This document shows positions 1-9,202 of a stretch of 64,000 nt of DNA, piece after piece; the first letter of the stretch is position 1; each line of letters begins with the position of its first letter. The stretch is from positions 42,381 through 106,380 of the forward strand of contig PWTU01000190.1 of NCBI GenBank assembly GCA_003562775.1, read 5' to 3'. This stretch comes from Ignavibacteriales bacterium. Lineage in GTDB: Bacteria > Bacteroidota > Ignavibacteria > T3Sed10-11. The notes under the pieces were generated by a model that was not told where the DNA came from, did no database searches, and worked only from the letters and a program-made list of their open reading frames with translations. The translations under genes and the position numbers were made by a program.

Positions 1-156
1 ATATTTATCTTCGTCGATCATCTGTTGTATCATAAAAGCGTGACCGCGAACCAGACGGCATTCCTCATGCAATTCTTGTATTTTTTCTTTGACCTGTGCT
101 AAGGTGGGTAGAATCAGCAGTCCGAAAAGGATGATATAGAGTAAGTATCTTATCAT
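1..156 (-). CDS. Truncated secreted protein of unknown function (5' end only)
   Basis: The reverse strand reads from an ATG at 156 to the window edge without a stop, giving 52 residues. The product begins with a short basic start (MIRYLLY), a hydrophobic stretch and an alanine-containing end (LPTLAQ), a typical Sec signal peptide. It then becomes a charged helix (VKEKIQELHEEC). A strong GGAGGGG ribosome binding site lies just upstream at 160-166, although its spacing to the ATG is short. The rest of the gene lies outside the window, so no family can be assigned. It is divergent from the SRP RNA gene. It is missing from the ORF track because it is short and open-ended. Confidence 0.6.
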   Translation of the reverse strand, partial: MIRYLLYIILFGLLILPTLAQVKEKIQELHEECRLVRGHAFMIQQMIDEDKY

Positions 157-250
157 TTTCCCCTCCATTTAAAGTGAGTCTCCAATAACAATATATTCTC
201 TAATTCAATAAAAAACAAATACCTATAGGAATTATTACATTGAAAAATAA

Positions 251-279
251 TTGATTATCCAAAATTATATTTGTATCTT
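251..279 (+). promoter_or_regulatory. Candidate sigma70-type promoter for the SRP RNA
   Basis: TTGATT and TATCTT are separated by 17 bases, placing a start near 286, a little ahead of the first SRP stem strand at 301. The region is very AT-rich, so chance matches are possible. A Bacteroidota-like TAnnTTTG element (TATATTTG) also occurs at 266-273, but without a well-spaced -33 TTG. Confidence 0.4.
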
Positions 280-300
280 ACTCTATTGTAAAATTTTTTC

Positions 301-407
301 AGAGAGGTCAAGTGCTGTGCAACGGTAACGTGCCGAACCCCGCCAGGCCCGGAAGGGAGCAGCGGTAGGCATTGTTTATTGTGTGACACAGCGAGCTTGG
401 CCTCTCT
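301..407 (+). ncRNA. ffs: Small bacterial signal recognition particle RNA (4.5S-type)
   Basis: The sequence contains the conserved SRP domain IV hairpin, including CCAGGCCCGGAAGGGAGCAG with its GGAA-type tetraloop and asymmetric loop, which binds Ffh. The ends AGAGAGGTCAAG and CTTGGCCTCTCT pair to close one long rod, giving about 107 nucleotides, the usual size for short Gram-negative SRP RNAs without an Alu domain. A T-run follows the 3' strand and could serve as the terminator. The RNA works with Ffh and FtsY in co-translational membrane targeting. Confidence 0.93.
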
Positions 408-410
408 TTT

Positions 411-703
411 ATGTTCTATTTGAAAACTTTGGCTTAAATATTTACTTGAAACAAAACTCGATAAGTGTTACATTTAAACTAATTATATAATTTGAGGCTT
501 TGTCAAAAAATTAAGCGTATTAATGAAATTTTCATTCCAAATATTTATTCTAAAATTAATTGTCTTAATCGACCGCTGGGTTGCGACATATATTTTTGTT
601 AACAACGAAGTAGCTTATAATATTCCGTCTTTAGCCCGCGCGGGAGAGTTAAAATTATACTATTCTAATAGGGTGCCCGGAAGGGCAGAGGATTTTTGTC
701 ATA
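411..703. other. Intergenic region, AT-rich leader of the rng gene
   Basis: No convincing gene is seen in these 293 bases. The ORF track entry beginning at 523 lacks a ribosome binding site and runs through rng in another frame. A perfect TATAAT occurs at 616-621, but the nearest -35-like TTGTTA (596-601) is only 14 bases upstream, so I do not call a promoter firmly. The base composition shifts from very AT-rich to GC-richer at about 630, which may mark the start of the rng 5' untranslated region. Confidence 0.5.
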
Positions 704-2350
704 ATGAAAAAAGAAATAATTATGAATGCAACCGCCAAAGAGACCCGGATTGCGATTACAGAAGACGGTCGATTGGCGGAATTGTATGTAGAAACCCCCG
801 AAACCGAACGTATGGTGGGGGATATTTACCTTGGCAGGGTTGCACGTGTTTTACCCGGTATCAAGGCGGCGTTTATAGATATCGGTCATAAGCAGGATGC
901 TTTTCTCCATTTTTCGGATATTGGTAAAAATGTAGATCAATATGCGACGTTGTTCGAAGACGAAGATGCGGATGTCGATTCGGATGATGACGACGAGGAA
1001 GAATCTGTAGTTGGTAATTCCCGGCAGACCTCAACTGTGACTGCCGAGCCGACCCGAACGGCACGACGCGGGTTTAAGAGAAAACAGCACCCGCAAGAGA
1101 GAACAACGGAACCGTCCTATGATGTTAATCTCAAAAAGGGACAGGATATCATTATCCAGATCATCAAGGAACCGGTTGCCAATAAGGGAGTTCGGGTTAG
1201 TTCCGAAGTTTCATTACCCGGAAGATACCTTGTGTTAATTCCGTTCGGGGGAGGGAGAGTCGGAGTATCGCGCAAGATTACAAACTACAAAGAAAAGCGA
1301 CGCCTGCGACGTATTGTCCGGTCGTTATTACCGGGCAACTACGGTGCGATCATAAGGACCGTTGCCGATGGGCGGGACGAAAACGCGATTAAAAACGACC
1401 TGAGGGATTTGCTCGATACATGGCAGGAGATCGAGCAAAGCGTTAAAAGCGAATCGGCGCCTACATTGCTCTATAAAGACGTGAGTACAACCTCGAGTGT
1501 GATTCGGGATTTATTCCAGAGTGATGTGGCACGCGTGGTTGTTGACTCCAAAAAACTTTACCGGGAAATAAGAACATATGTAAAGTGGTTTGCCCCGCGA
1601 TTGGTGGATAAACTCGAGCTATATCGTGGGCGCGAGCCGGTGTTTGACGTATTCGGTGTTGAAAAGGAAATAGCGAAATCGTTACAAAGAAAGGTCTGGC
1701 TGAAAAGCGGAGGATATATTATTATCGAGCCGACCGAAGCGATGGTGGTTATTGACGTCAATAGCGGTCGATATGCTGCAAATCAGTCCCAGGAGTTGAA
1801 CTCGTTGCGGACCAACCTTGAGGCGGCGCGGGAAATTGCACGTCAGGTCAGGTTACGCGACATTGGGGGTATAATCGTTATCGATTGTATCGATCTTGAG
1901 GATGAGAAAAATCAGAAAAAAGTATATGATGAGTTTAAAAAAGAATTAAGAAAGGATAGGGCTAAGTCGACCGTATACACGATGACCGAGTTGGCGCTTG
2001 TGCAGATAACACGACAACGTATTCGGCAGAGTATATTGCACAGCTTTGCCGAGCCATGCCCGACATGCGGCGGCGGAGGTCTCGTTGCTTCGAAAATGTC
2101 AATTGTTAATCGCATTGAACGATGGCTGAGACGAATGGCTTCGGATTCAAAAGAATTTAAGTGGACATTTTATGTAAGTCCGATTCTTGCGGATTATTTA
2201 AATGACGGCTTTTTCAGTAAACTTATAAAACTACAATTAAAATACCGTGTCAGGTTAGTATTGCAGCCGGATTCAAATCTTGCTATTGATGAATTCAGAT
2301 TCATCTCACATAAGCAGAAAAAAGATATTACGGAAAAATACATTGAATAA
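704..2350 (+). CDS. rng: Ribonuclease E/G family endoribonuclease (RNase G)
   Basis: Single-strand-specific endoribonuclease for rRNA maturation and mRNA decay. The start MKKEII...ETRIAITEDGRLAEL matches the family N-terminus. The S1 domain (IYLGRVARVLPGIKAAFIDI) is followed by the RNase H-like and DNase I-like catalytic core. The magnesium-binding aspartates correspond to D351 in VVIDVNSGRY and D394 in GIIVIDCIDLED. The zinc-link CPTC is at 452-455. At 548 residues it is RNase G length, with no long RNase E scaffold tail. The S1 domain is interrupted by an acidic then basic low-complexity insert (about residues 85-145). An ATG at 722 is an alternative start, but the residues from 704 match the family better. 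The next gene, gcvT, starts 12 bases downstream. Confidence 0.93.
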   Translation: MKKEIIMNATAKETRIAITEDGRLAELYVETPETERMVGDIYLGRVARVLPGIKAAFIDIGHKQDAFLHFSDIGKNVDQYATLFEDEDADVDSDDDDEEESVVGNSRQTSTVTAEPTRTARRGFKRKQHPQERTTEPSYDVNLKKGQDIIIQIIKEPVANKGVRVSSEVSLPGRYLVLIPFGGGRVGVSRKITNYKEKRRLRRIVRSLLPGNYGAIIRTVADGRDENAIKNDLRDLLDTWQEIEQSVKSESAPTLLYKDVSTTSSVIRDLFQSDVARVVVDSKKLYREIRTYVKWFAPRLVDKLELYRGREPVFDVFGVEKEIAKSLQRKVWLKSGGYIIIEPTEAMVVIDVNSGRYAANQSQELNSLRTNLEAAREIARQVRLRDIGGIIVIDCIDLEDEKNQKKVYDEFKKELRKDRAKSTVYTMTELALVQITRQRIRQSILHSFAEPCPTCGGGGLVASKMSIVNRIERWLRRMASDSKEFKWTFYVSPILADYLNDGFFSKLIKLQLKYRVRLVLQPDSNLAIDEFRFISHKQKKDITEKYIE

Positions 2351-2362
2351 GATGGTTCAGAT

Positions 2363-3466
2363 ATGAAAAAGACTCCTTTTTTTGATGCCCACGTTGCGGC
2401 AGGTGCAAAGATTGTAGATTTTAATGGTTATGCAATGCCTGTACAGTTTTCAGGCATCATTGAAGAGCATAACCGGGTACGAGCTACTGCCGGTGTTTTC
2501 GATGTCTCACATATGGGGGAGATAGAGATTGGAGGCGAAAATGCGAGGGAATTTGTTCAGTATATAACTCTCAATGATGTAACAAAAATAGCTGAAGGTC
2601 GCGCGCAATATACGGCAATGACATACGAAAACGGCGGATTAATCGACGATTTGCTGGTATATCATCTTGGCGACAAATATATGATGGTTGTTAATGCGGG
2701 GAATAAAGAGAAAGACCTTGCCTGGATTCAAAAACAAGCTGCGAGGTTTGGCGGTGTTACTATAAAAGATATCAGCGATCAAACTGCATTGATTGCAGTG
2801 CAGGGTCCGAAATCCCGCGAGATTTTACAGCGTCTTACCGACGTGGATTTATCCGAGGTGAAGTTTTATCATTTGATAAAAGGTAAAATTGAAGATACCG
2901 AAATGATAATATCGAGAACAGGATATACGGGAGAAATTGGATTTGAATTATATTACGACGCTGCCGCTGCCGATAACATCGGTATCTGGAATACCATATT
3001 GGAAGCGGGAAAACCTGAAGATATTGCTCCTGCCGGCCTTGGAGCGCGTGATACCTTACGGCTTGAGATGGGTATGCTGCTTTACGGAAACGATATGGAT
3101 GAAGAAACCAACCCTCTCGAAGCGGGACTCGGCTGGATTACAAAATTTGAAAAGGAAGACTTTATCGGGAAGGAAGCATTGTTAAAAATGAAAGAAACCG
3201 GTGTAAAACGTAAATTAACCGGTTTCAAGATTATCGATGAGCAAATGGCACGGCGAGCTATTCCTCGCCACGGATTTACTATCACTTTGAATGGAAAAGA
3301 AATAGGGCGTGTTACAAGTGGTACTCTATCGCCTACATTGCAAACAAGTATTGCGATGGGCTATATAGACCGGGAACATTGTGATGAAGGGAATGAAGTG
3401 AAAATATCAATTCGGGGGAAAGAGATGGCCTTCTCGGTAACAAAACCGCCTTTCATACGTCGATAA
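2363..3466 (+). CDS. gcvT: Aminomethyltransferase, glycine cleavage system T protein
   Basis: Transfers the methylene group from the aminomethyl-lipoyl H protein to tetrahydrofolate and releases ammonia. The 367-residue length is typical. Family signatures include the N-terminal KKTPFFDAHVAAGAK, FDVSHMGEIEI and the folate-site segment SRTGYTGEIGFELY, followed by GLGARDTLRLEMGM and the C-terminal barrel (GRVTSGTLSPTL, IAMGYI). The other cleavage system genes (gcvH, gcvP) are not in this window. The gene sits 12 bases after rng and 21 bases before the ComB homologue. The ribosome binding site is weak, suggesting coupling to upstream translation. Confidence 0.95.
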   Translation: MKKTPFFDAHVAAGAKIVDFNGYAMPVQFSGIIEEHNRVRATAGVFDVSHMGEIEIGGENAREFVQYITLNDVTKIAEGRAQYTAMTYENGGLIDDLLVYHLGDKYMMVVNAGNKEKDLAWIQKQAARFGGVTIKDISDQTALIAVQGPKSREILQRLTDVDLSEVKFYHLIKGKIEDTEMIISRTGYTGEIGFELYYDAAAADNIGIWNTILEAGKPEDIAPAGLGARDTLRLEMGMLLYGNDMDEETNPLEAGLGWITKFEKEDFIGKEALLKMKETGVKRKLTGFKIIDEQMARRAIPRHGFTITLNGKEIGRVTSGTLSPTLQTSIAMGYIDREHCDEGNEVKISIRGKEMAFSVTKPPFIRR

Positions 3467-3487
3467 ACTAAATAGGGGACATAAATA

Positions 3488-4252
3488 ATGCATATAGATC
3501 TGCTGATAACACCGGTAGGTACGAATGAGTTATTTTTTCGCGATAAAAATGTTGTTGTCATCGATGTTTTACGGGCAAGTACGTCGATAGTGACTGCCCT
3601 GAATAACGGCGCACGGGAAGTGATACCGGTTGAAAGTGTCGAAAATGCCGTAAAAGTTTCCGGTAGTCTGTTTGGTGACGTTGTTCTCCGCTGTGGTGAG
3701 CGGGAGGGGAAAACCATACCCGGTTTTAATCTCGGGAATTCTCCCCTCGAGTATTCACCCGAAGCGGTTGAAAATAAATCACTGATTTTTACGAGTACGA
3801 ATGGCTCACTTGCAATGGTGATAGCTAAATTTGCACGCCAGATAGTCGTTGCCGCATTCGTGAACATTACATCGGTTGTCGATTATTTGAAGAAACTAAA
3901 CGAAGATTTTATAATACTGTGTGCAGGGAAGGAACATCATTTTTGTATCGAAGATGTCGTGTGTGGTGGAATGATAGTTCAAATGCTCGAAAAGAAAAAT
4001 ATCGCGTTAGACTTGACCGATGCGGCGCAGGCCGCTCAAATTATGTACAAATCCTATAGTCGTTCTATTAATAAAATGTTGCGGAATTCGGACCATGGGC
4101 AATATCTTATTACAATCGGTTTCGAGAAAGATTTGAAGGTCTGTGCAGAAGTAGACAGTGTGCCGGTGTTGCCGGTCTTTGATAAGGGCGCGATTAAGCT
4201 GCTTAATAAGAAAGCATCGAGTACTGTTAAAAAGAGCGCAAGCACCACATGA
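3488..4252 (+). CDS. comB: 2-phosphosulfolactate phosphatase family protein (ComB-like)
   Basis: The 254-residue protein matches the ComB family, magnesium-dependent acid phosphatases that in methanogens convert 2-phosphosulfolactate to sulfolactate in coenzyme M synthesis. Visible signatures are VVVIDVLRASTSIVTAL near residue 25, LRCGEREGKTIPGFNLGNSPLEY around residues 65-85 and the TSTNGSLAM segment near 105. An AGGGGA ribosome binding site precedes the ATG. No other coenzyme M genes are present, so the bacterial role is probably sulfolactate metabolism or an unrelated phosphoester; the substrate is inferred from the family only. It is followed by ftsK after 49 bases. Confidence 0.85.
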   Translation: MHIDLLITPVGTNELFFRDKNVVVIDVLRASTSIVTALNNGAREVIPVESVENAVKVSGSLFGDVVLRCGEREGKTIPGFNLGNSPLEYSPEAVENKSLIFTSTNGSLAMVIAKFARQIVVAAFVNITSVVDYLKKLNEDFIILCAGKEHHFCIEDVVCGGMIVQMLEKKNIALDLTDAAQAAQIMYKSYSRSINKMLRNSDHGQYLITIGFEKDLKVCAEVDSVPVLPVFDKGAIKLLNKKASSTVKKSASTT

Positions 4253-4301
4253 TGTAGAATACGGTAAATTATATCTGGGTGGATTTTAGAATGTCGAGCG
4301 T

Positions 4302-6755
4302 ATGAAACAGGTAGTTAAAAAAAACAGGCGAGTAAAAATAAATAATGCTCGCACACGGGTGTCCCCGAAACAAAAACGTGCTGTTGCAGCAATTGCAATT
4401 ACCGTAATTGGTATCCTCGTGCTGTTAAGCATCGTCTCGTATACACCGGCTGATGAGCCGATTACCGGTGTGTCCTTTTTAGAGTTGTGGAAGGTATTCG
4501 GAGGCGATCCCGATATCCAGGCGAAAGCAGATATAGCCCAAAACTGGCTTGGTCTCATTGGAGCAATTATTTCACATTTTCTCATTAATTCCGCATTTGG
4601 CTATCCGGTTATCTTTATCCCGCTCCTTATTATTATCTGGGGATGGTATATACTTCGCAGTAAAGATATTCGCAATCTCATCGTACTTACTAATTACACA
4701 CTTGTCATTATTGTACTTGCTGCGACAATGTTCGGGCTTATACGGTTAATGACTGAAGAACCGTTGTTGGCAATGGATTGGTCGGGTATGGTCGGCGATT
4801 ATCTTGCCAGGTCAATGTCGAATCTGATAGGTATGATTGGCAGTACTATTGTAACGCTAACATTACTTTGTATGACCATTATTTTTGTTGTCGATCTTGA
4901 TCTGCAACGATCGTTTGACAGGGTGCGCCAACTCTTCGCTTTGATAGCGGTTAGGAAGAATCGCGGGGTAAGTCGTTGGCGACAGAAATCTGCTGCCCGC
5001 AAAGAAAAGCGTCGTCTTGACAAGGAAAATCGTAAACGTGAAAGAATGAAGGCGGTAAAGGAAGAAGAAAAGGAGGGGAGAAAAAAAGACCGCCAGCCTA
5101 TTTTTGTGCATGTCGATGAAGAAGAACGGGAGGAACCCGCGCAGTCGCATGTGGCCAGCTCTGATGAAGATATCGAATTAACAATCAAAGAAGGCGTACG
5201 GGAAGAAGAAGCAGATCCAAAAAAAACTCCAAAATCGTATATCGCTGTAGATGATGAAGAAGAGATAGATTATGTCTTTCCATCAATTGATCTGCTCGAA
5301 CCCGGATCGGCCTCGGCTCAGGTTGACGAAGAAGAAGTAAAAACAAATGCAGAACTCCTGCAGGCAAAACTTGCTGATTTCGGCGTGGAAATTGAAAGCG
5401 TCAGTGTAACGCGTGGCCCTGTATTAACATTGTATGAACTTGTCCCTGCGGCAGGAGTTAAAATAAGTAAAATTACCAGTTTATCGAACGATCTTGCACT
5501 TGCACTACAGGCGAAGGGTATTCGCATCCTTGCACCGATCCCCGGTAAAGGCGCAGTAGGGGTTGAAATTCCGAATCACAACCCATCGATTGTTACATTC
5601 AGAAGTGTAATCAATAGTAAAAAGTTTCATGAATCAAAATTTATGCTCCCGATGGCGATGGGTAAAACTATATCCGGTGAGATATATGTCGATGATCTTG
5701 CGCGGTTGCCGCATCTTCTGATCGCCGGGTCAACAGGGTCCGGGAAGAGTGTTGGTATCAATACAATTATTGCAAGTTTTCTATACAGATTGCATCCCTC
5801 GGATATAAAATTCGTCATTATCGATCCTAAAAAAATTGAATTGACGCCGTACCGTAAGGTCGATCGCCACTATCTTGCGGTATCTCCGGACATTGATGAA
5901 AAGATTGCAACCAATGCACAGAATGCAGTTACCGTATTACGGGGTGTTGAGTTGGAAATGGAACAGCGGTATGATCGACTTGCGAGTGCAGGGGTGCGGA
6001 ATGTTCAGGATTATAATAAAAAAGTGGCTGCCGGTCAGATCAAATCCAGTCAAGGTGTAACGCATAAAAAGCTTCCGTATATGATTGTCATAATTGATGA
6101 ATTAGCCGATTTGATGTTGACAGCAGCGAAAGATGTAGAGGATCCGATTGCACGACTGGCGCAGCTTGCCCGTGCGGTTGGTATTCATCTAATACTTGCA
6201 ACACAACGCCCGTCGGTCGATGTAATTACCGGAGTAATAAAGGCGAACTTCTCCGCACGTATTGCGTATCAGGTAGCACAGAAAAATGATTCGCGAACGA
6301 TACTTGATATGAACGGCGCCGAACAGTTAATCGGCAACGGCGATATGCTCTATCTGCCAAGCGGCAGTCCGAAACCATTGCGGTTACAGAATTCATTCTT
6401 ATCAAGTGATGAAGTCGAACGCTTAACGTCGCACATAAAAAAACAACCCGGTTATTCAAAACCGTACTATCTGCCGTCGATTGTCGAAAGAAAAAAATCG
6501 GCTTACGGCGGAGGGGACGATGCCCGCGATGAACTATTTGAAGAAGCAGCGGAACTGGTTGTACGTCATCAACAGGGATCGGTATCGTTAATACAACGTC
6601 GGCTGAAAGTGGGATACTCCCGCGCTGCCCGGATAATAGATGAACTCGAAGCAGCGGGAATAGTCGGTCCTTTCGATGGAAGTAAAGCCCGACAAGTCCT
6701 TGTTGAAACCGACGGCGAATTAAATGTAATTTTAGAATCACTTAAGCAATCGTAA
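4302..6755 (+). CDS. ftsK: DNA translocase FtsK/SpoIIIE
   Basis: Septal hexameric ATPase that pumps chromosome termini apart during division. The N-terminal region has about four membrane segments within residues 25-205. A long, highly charged linker follows (about 225-340). The motor has Walker A GSTGSGKS near residue 476, the FtsK signature DPKKIEL, Walker B MIVIIDELADLM and LATQRPSVDVITG. The C-terminal gamma winged helix (SLIQRRLKVGYSRAARIIDELE) reads orienting DNA motifs. At 817 residues it is the compact SpoIIIE-like size. An upstream out-of-frame ATG at 4291 overlaps the start region, and the ribosome binding site is weak. It is followed closely by lolA. Confidence 0.95.
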   Translation: MKQVVKKNRRVKINNARTRVSPKQKRAVAAIAITVIGILVLLSIVSYTPADEPITGVSFLELWKVFGGDPDIQAKADIAQNWLGLIGAIISHFLINSAFGYPVIFIPLLIIIWGWYILRSKDIRNLIVLTNYTLVIIVLAATMFGLIRLMTEEPLLAMDWSGMVGDYLARSMSNLIGMIGSTIVTLTLLCMTIIFVVDLDLQRSFDRVRQLFALIAVRKNRGVSRWRQKSAARKEKRRLDKENRKRERMKAVKEEEKEGRKKDRQPIFVHVDEEEREEPAQSHVASSDEDIELTIKEGVREEEADPKKTPKSYIAVDDEEEIDYVFPSIDLLEPGSASAQVDEEEVKTNAELLQAKLADFGVEIESVSVTRGPVLTLYELVPAAGVKISKITSLSNDLALALQAKGIRILAPIPGKGAVGVEIPNHNPSIVTFRSVINSKKFHESKFMLPMAMGKTISGEIYVDDLARLPHLLIAGSTGSGKSVGINTIIASFLYRLHPSDIKFVIIDPKKIELTPYRKVDRHYLAVSPDIDEKIATNAQNAVTVLRGVELEMEQRYDRLASAGVRNVQDYNKKVAAGQIKSSQGVTHKKLPYMIVIIDELADLMLTAAKDVEDPIARLAQLARAVGIHLILATQRPSVDVITGVIKANFSARIAYQVAQKNDSRTILDMNGAEQLIGNGDMLYLPSGSPKPLRLQNSFLSSDEVERLTSHIKKQPGYSKPYYLPSIVERKKSAYGGGDDARDELFEEAAELVVRHQQGSVSLIQRRLKVGYSRAARIIDELEAAGIVGPFDGSKARQVLVETDGELNVILESLKQS

Positions 6756-6775
6756 ACAATGTTGAAGGGAGGAAC

Positions 6776-7402
6776 ATGCGCGCAATAATCCTGAGGTTCG
6801 GTATACTTCTTGTGGGAGTGTCGATACTTTCTGCCCAGCAAAATGTTGTGCAGAATGTGCAGAGAATGTATCAAACCATTGACAATGCGGTGATAGAATA
6901 TGAACAGATAGTAGAATTTCCGGTGACGCGAACGGAGCAGACCTTCGAGGGGGTAGTGTATATGATAAGACCGGATTATTATCGCATCGAATCGGAGCAA
7001 CAAACAGTAGTAACCGACGGGAAAACAATTTGGTCGTACAATCCTTTTACCGAACAGGTGATTGTTGACCTTTTCAAGGATGATGAACAAATGTTTACGC
7101 CGGACCGTTTTTTATTAAATATTCCCGATGATTTTTATGTAACCGTCGGAGACAGAGAAAATGTAGATGGGAAGTCGCTTATATCATTGCGGCTCGTCCC
7201 GAAAGACGATCATCAGTTTGTACGCTCAATGCGTATGTGGGTTGATGAGAGCGGATGGGTTGTTCGCAAGGCAGAGGTAGTCGATCTAAATGAGAACAAG
7301 ACCACGTATCGCGTCCGTGACGTTCAAATTAATGTGGGTGTTGATATGGATTTATTTTCCTATCAACCGCCGGAAAATGCTGAAATTATAGATTTACGTT
7401 AA
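6776..7402 (+). CDS. lolA: Outer-membrane lipoprotein carrier protein (LolA family)
   Basis: Periplasmic chaperone that ferries lipoproteins from the inner-membrane LolCDE exporter to the outer membrane. It starts after a strong AAGGGAGG site and has a signal peptide ending in SILSAQ. The mature part shows the LolA pattern: an initial helix (VQNVQRMYQTIDNAVIEYEQ), then RTEQTFEGVVYMIRPDYYRI, TVVTDGKTIWSYNPFTEQVIV and the C-terminal beta strands. Its 208 residues fit the family. Sequence similarity in this family is low, so the call relies on overall pattern. The ftsK-lolA order is common in bacteria, which supports it. Confidence 0.87.
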   Translation: MRAIILRFGILLVGVSILSAQQNVVQNVQRMYQTIDNAVIEYEQIVEFPVTRTEQTFEGVVYMIRPDYYRIESEQQTVVTDGKTIWSYNPFTEQVIVDLFKDDEQMFTPDRFLLNIPDDFYVTVGDRENVDGKSLISLRLVPKDDHQFVRSMRMWVDESGWVVRKAEVVDLNENKTTYRVRDVQINVGVDMDLFSYQPPENAEIIDLR

Positions 7403-7417
7403 CAAAACCGATAACGG

Positions 7418-8506
7418 ATGACATATCGTTTACGCACACTCACCAATTTCATAATAGGTATTATTCTCACCGGTATATTGCTTTCTGTTGCATTTCGTGG
7501 TACGGATTTTTCCGCGCTATGGGATATAATACAAAACGTCAATTTTTGGTGGATATTAACTGCTTTTCCGCTATTGATGCTCAGCCATTATGTAAGGGCG
7601 TGGAGATGGCAGCTTTTGCTTGTTCCGGTGAAAGATCGTGTTGAGAGAAAAAATGCATTCTCATCACTGCTTATCGGATATATGACAAACAATGTTGTTC
7701 CCCGGGTCGGAGAATTTCTTCGTCCGTATATGTTGGGGAAAATTGAAAACATATCAAAGGCATCCGCGTTCGGTTCGGTATTTATCGAACGAATGATCGA
7801 TTTGATATCGCTGCTTCTGGGTATCGGTCTATTGTTCGTTATATTTCAAAAAACCATAACGGATCAGTTTCCCTGGTGGGGAACGCTTATCGTGACGGTG
7901 GTCGTAATCACTATCATTGCAATAATTACAATATCGCTTCTATTGTACAAGCGGGAATTGATATTTAATATTGCAAAAATATTTTTGTTTCCTTTTTCAG
8001 ATCGTATTAAACAAAGAACTGAGGAAATATTTCACTCATTCGTCGACGGAATGATGATAATACGTCAACGCAGAAATATGATATCGATTATTGTGTTGAC
8101 TTTCGCTATGTGGGCTCTATACATTCTAACGGCATACCTTCCGTTGTTTGCGTTTGATCTGGGGGATGCTCCGATTAATATTGTAACCGGTTTTGTACTC
8201 ACTATGGTGACTTCAATAAGCGTCATAGTACCGACTCCCGGAGCAACGGGATCGTATCATACATTTACCGTTGAGATGTTAACACGAGTTTACGGTATTC
8301 AGCGGGAGGTTGCCCTCGGGTATGCTACGCTTACGCACGCGGTCGGATATTTTTCCGTTATAATTGTTGGATTATGCTATGTTTTTCGTCTGAAGCTTCG
8401 GTTTCAAGATTTTCTTCGACAGGTTGACACAGATAATCAGGACGGGGAGCCGGAAATTGATCATGTATCAGCTTCGCAATTTGATATAAAGAAACCCTAT
8501 GATTAG
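7418..8506 (+). CDS. Lysylphosphatidylglycerol synthase transmembrane-domain (UPF0104) protein
   Basis: A 362-residue polytopic inner-membrane protein with about eight predicted helices. The family pattern is seen in LLMLSHYVRAWRWQLLL, NNVVPRVGEFLRPYML and VPTPGATGSYHTF, which match the flippase-like domain of MprF and the AglD/UPF0104 proteins. It has no soluble lysyl-transferase domain, so it is not a complete MprF. A lipid-flipping or lipid-modifying role is inferred from the family; the substrate is unknown. The last 8 bases overlap the next gene, indicating translational coupling. The product may act on envelope lipids together with UppP, encoded just downstream. Confidence 0.8.
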   Translation: MTYRLRTLTNFIIGIILTGILLSVAFRGTDFSALWDIIQNVNFWWILTAFPLLMLSHYVRAWRWQLLLVPVKDRVERKNAFSSLLIGYMTNNVVPRVGEFLRPYMLGKIENISKASAFGSVFIERMIDLISLLLGIGLLFVIFQKTITDQFPWWGTLIVTVVVITIIAIITISLLLYKRELIFNIAKIFLFPFSDRIKQRTEEIFHSFVDGMMIIRQRRNMISIIVLTFAMWALYILTAYLPLFAFDLGDAPINIVTGFVLTMVTSISVIVPTPGATGSYHTFTVEMLTRVYGIQREVALGYATLTHAVGYFSVIIVGLCYVFRLKLRFQDFLRQVDTDNQDGEPEIDHVSASQFDIKKPYD

Positions 8507-9191
8507 AAGAATTGTATATATTGTTCTCTTTGCAACAATTTGCTGGGGTTTCGCTGCCGCTCAAACAAATGGTACGAGTGATCAGACGGTTTTCGGTTAC
8601 CGGTTTGGTGTCGGAGGTGGAATGGGCGTCAGTGCAATCAGCATCAATGATCTGACATCGTATTTAAATGTAATTCACGTACCGGATATAATTAATAGAG
8701 TCTCGGAGTTTAGTGCCGCCGTGGAATTTTTCGGATCATTTGATTTGTTTTTGCATACCGATTATGGGGCAGGGTTGGAATATTCCTATTTACTCGGCTC
8801 CCATACTATTGAAACCGGTTTTGGATCCAACGTATTTAGTTATTCATATCATATGCCCTTGTTGCTGGGCCACTACATTGTTGCCGGTTCGGAGTATTTT
8901 TTCAAATTCGGCGGTGGCATTGGGTATATTCTGTCACGGTATAAAGAGGATGTGACCGAGTTCCCGGAGCCATTAATATATACCGGCGGTGGCGTCGGCG
9001 GGAAATTGCAAGCAGTTGGTCATACGCCGTTTGGTGAAAGTCTCTTCGGATATATAGGCGTAGAAATGCGTTTTGCATTACCCGGTTCAGTAACCGACGA
9101 TGAAGGGAACACGCTAACCGACGGACGCGAAGATGTGTCTCTGAATTTTTTTTCTTTTGGTCTTAAATTCGGATTAATGTTCTATTTTTAA
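8499..9191 (+). CDS. Predicted outer-membrane beta-barrel protein, function unknown
   Basis: I do not recognise a named family. The 230-residue protein has a signal peptide (MIRRIVYIVLFATICWGFAAAQ) and then alternating amphipathic strands rich in glycine and aromatics (FGYRFGVGGGMGVSAI, FFKFGGGIGYIL, LFGYIGVEMRFALP). It ends in FGLKFGLMFYF, the aromatic terminal strand typical of BAM substrates. This resembles small porin-like or OmpW/OmpX-type barrels. The start overlaps the flippase-like gene by 8 bases and uppP follows 11 bases later, so it belongs to the same transcript. Confidence 0.65.
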   Translation: MIRRIVYIVLFATICWGFAAAQTNGTSDQTVFGYRFGVGGGMGVSAISINDLTSYLNVIHVPDIINRVSEFSAAVEFFGSFDLFLHTDYGAGLEYSYLLGSHTIETGFGSNVFSYSYHMPLLLGHYIVAGSEYFFKFGGGIGYILSRYKEDVTEFPEPLIYTGGGVGGKLQAVGHTPFGESLFGYIGVEMRFALPGSVTDDEGNTLTDGREDVSLNFFSFGLKFGLMFYF

Positions 9192-9202
9192 AAAGGAGGG
9201 AT

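Noticed and set aside
523-891. 122-residue ORF upstream of and overlapping rng
   Set aside because: No ribosome binding site, no family features, and it reads through rng in another frame; the first part is AT-rich leader.
3361-3867. 168-residue minus-strand ORF across gcvT and comB
   Set aside because: Antisense to two well-supported genes with no independent evidence.
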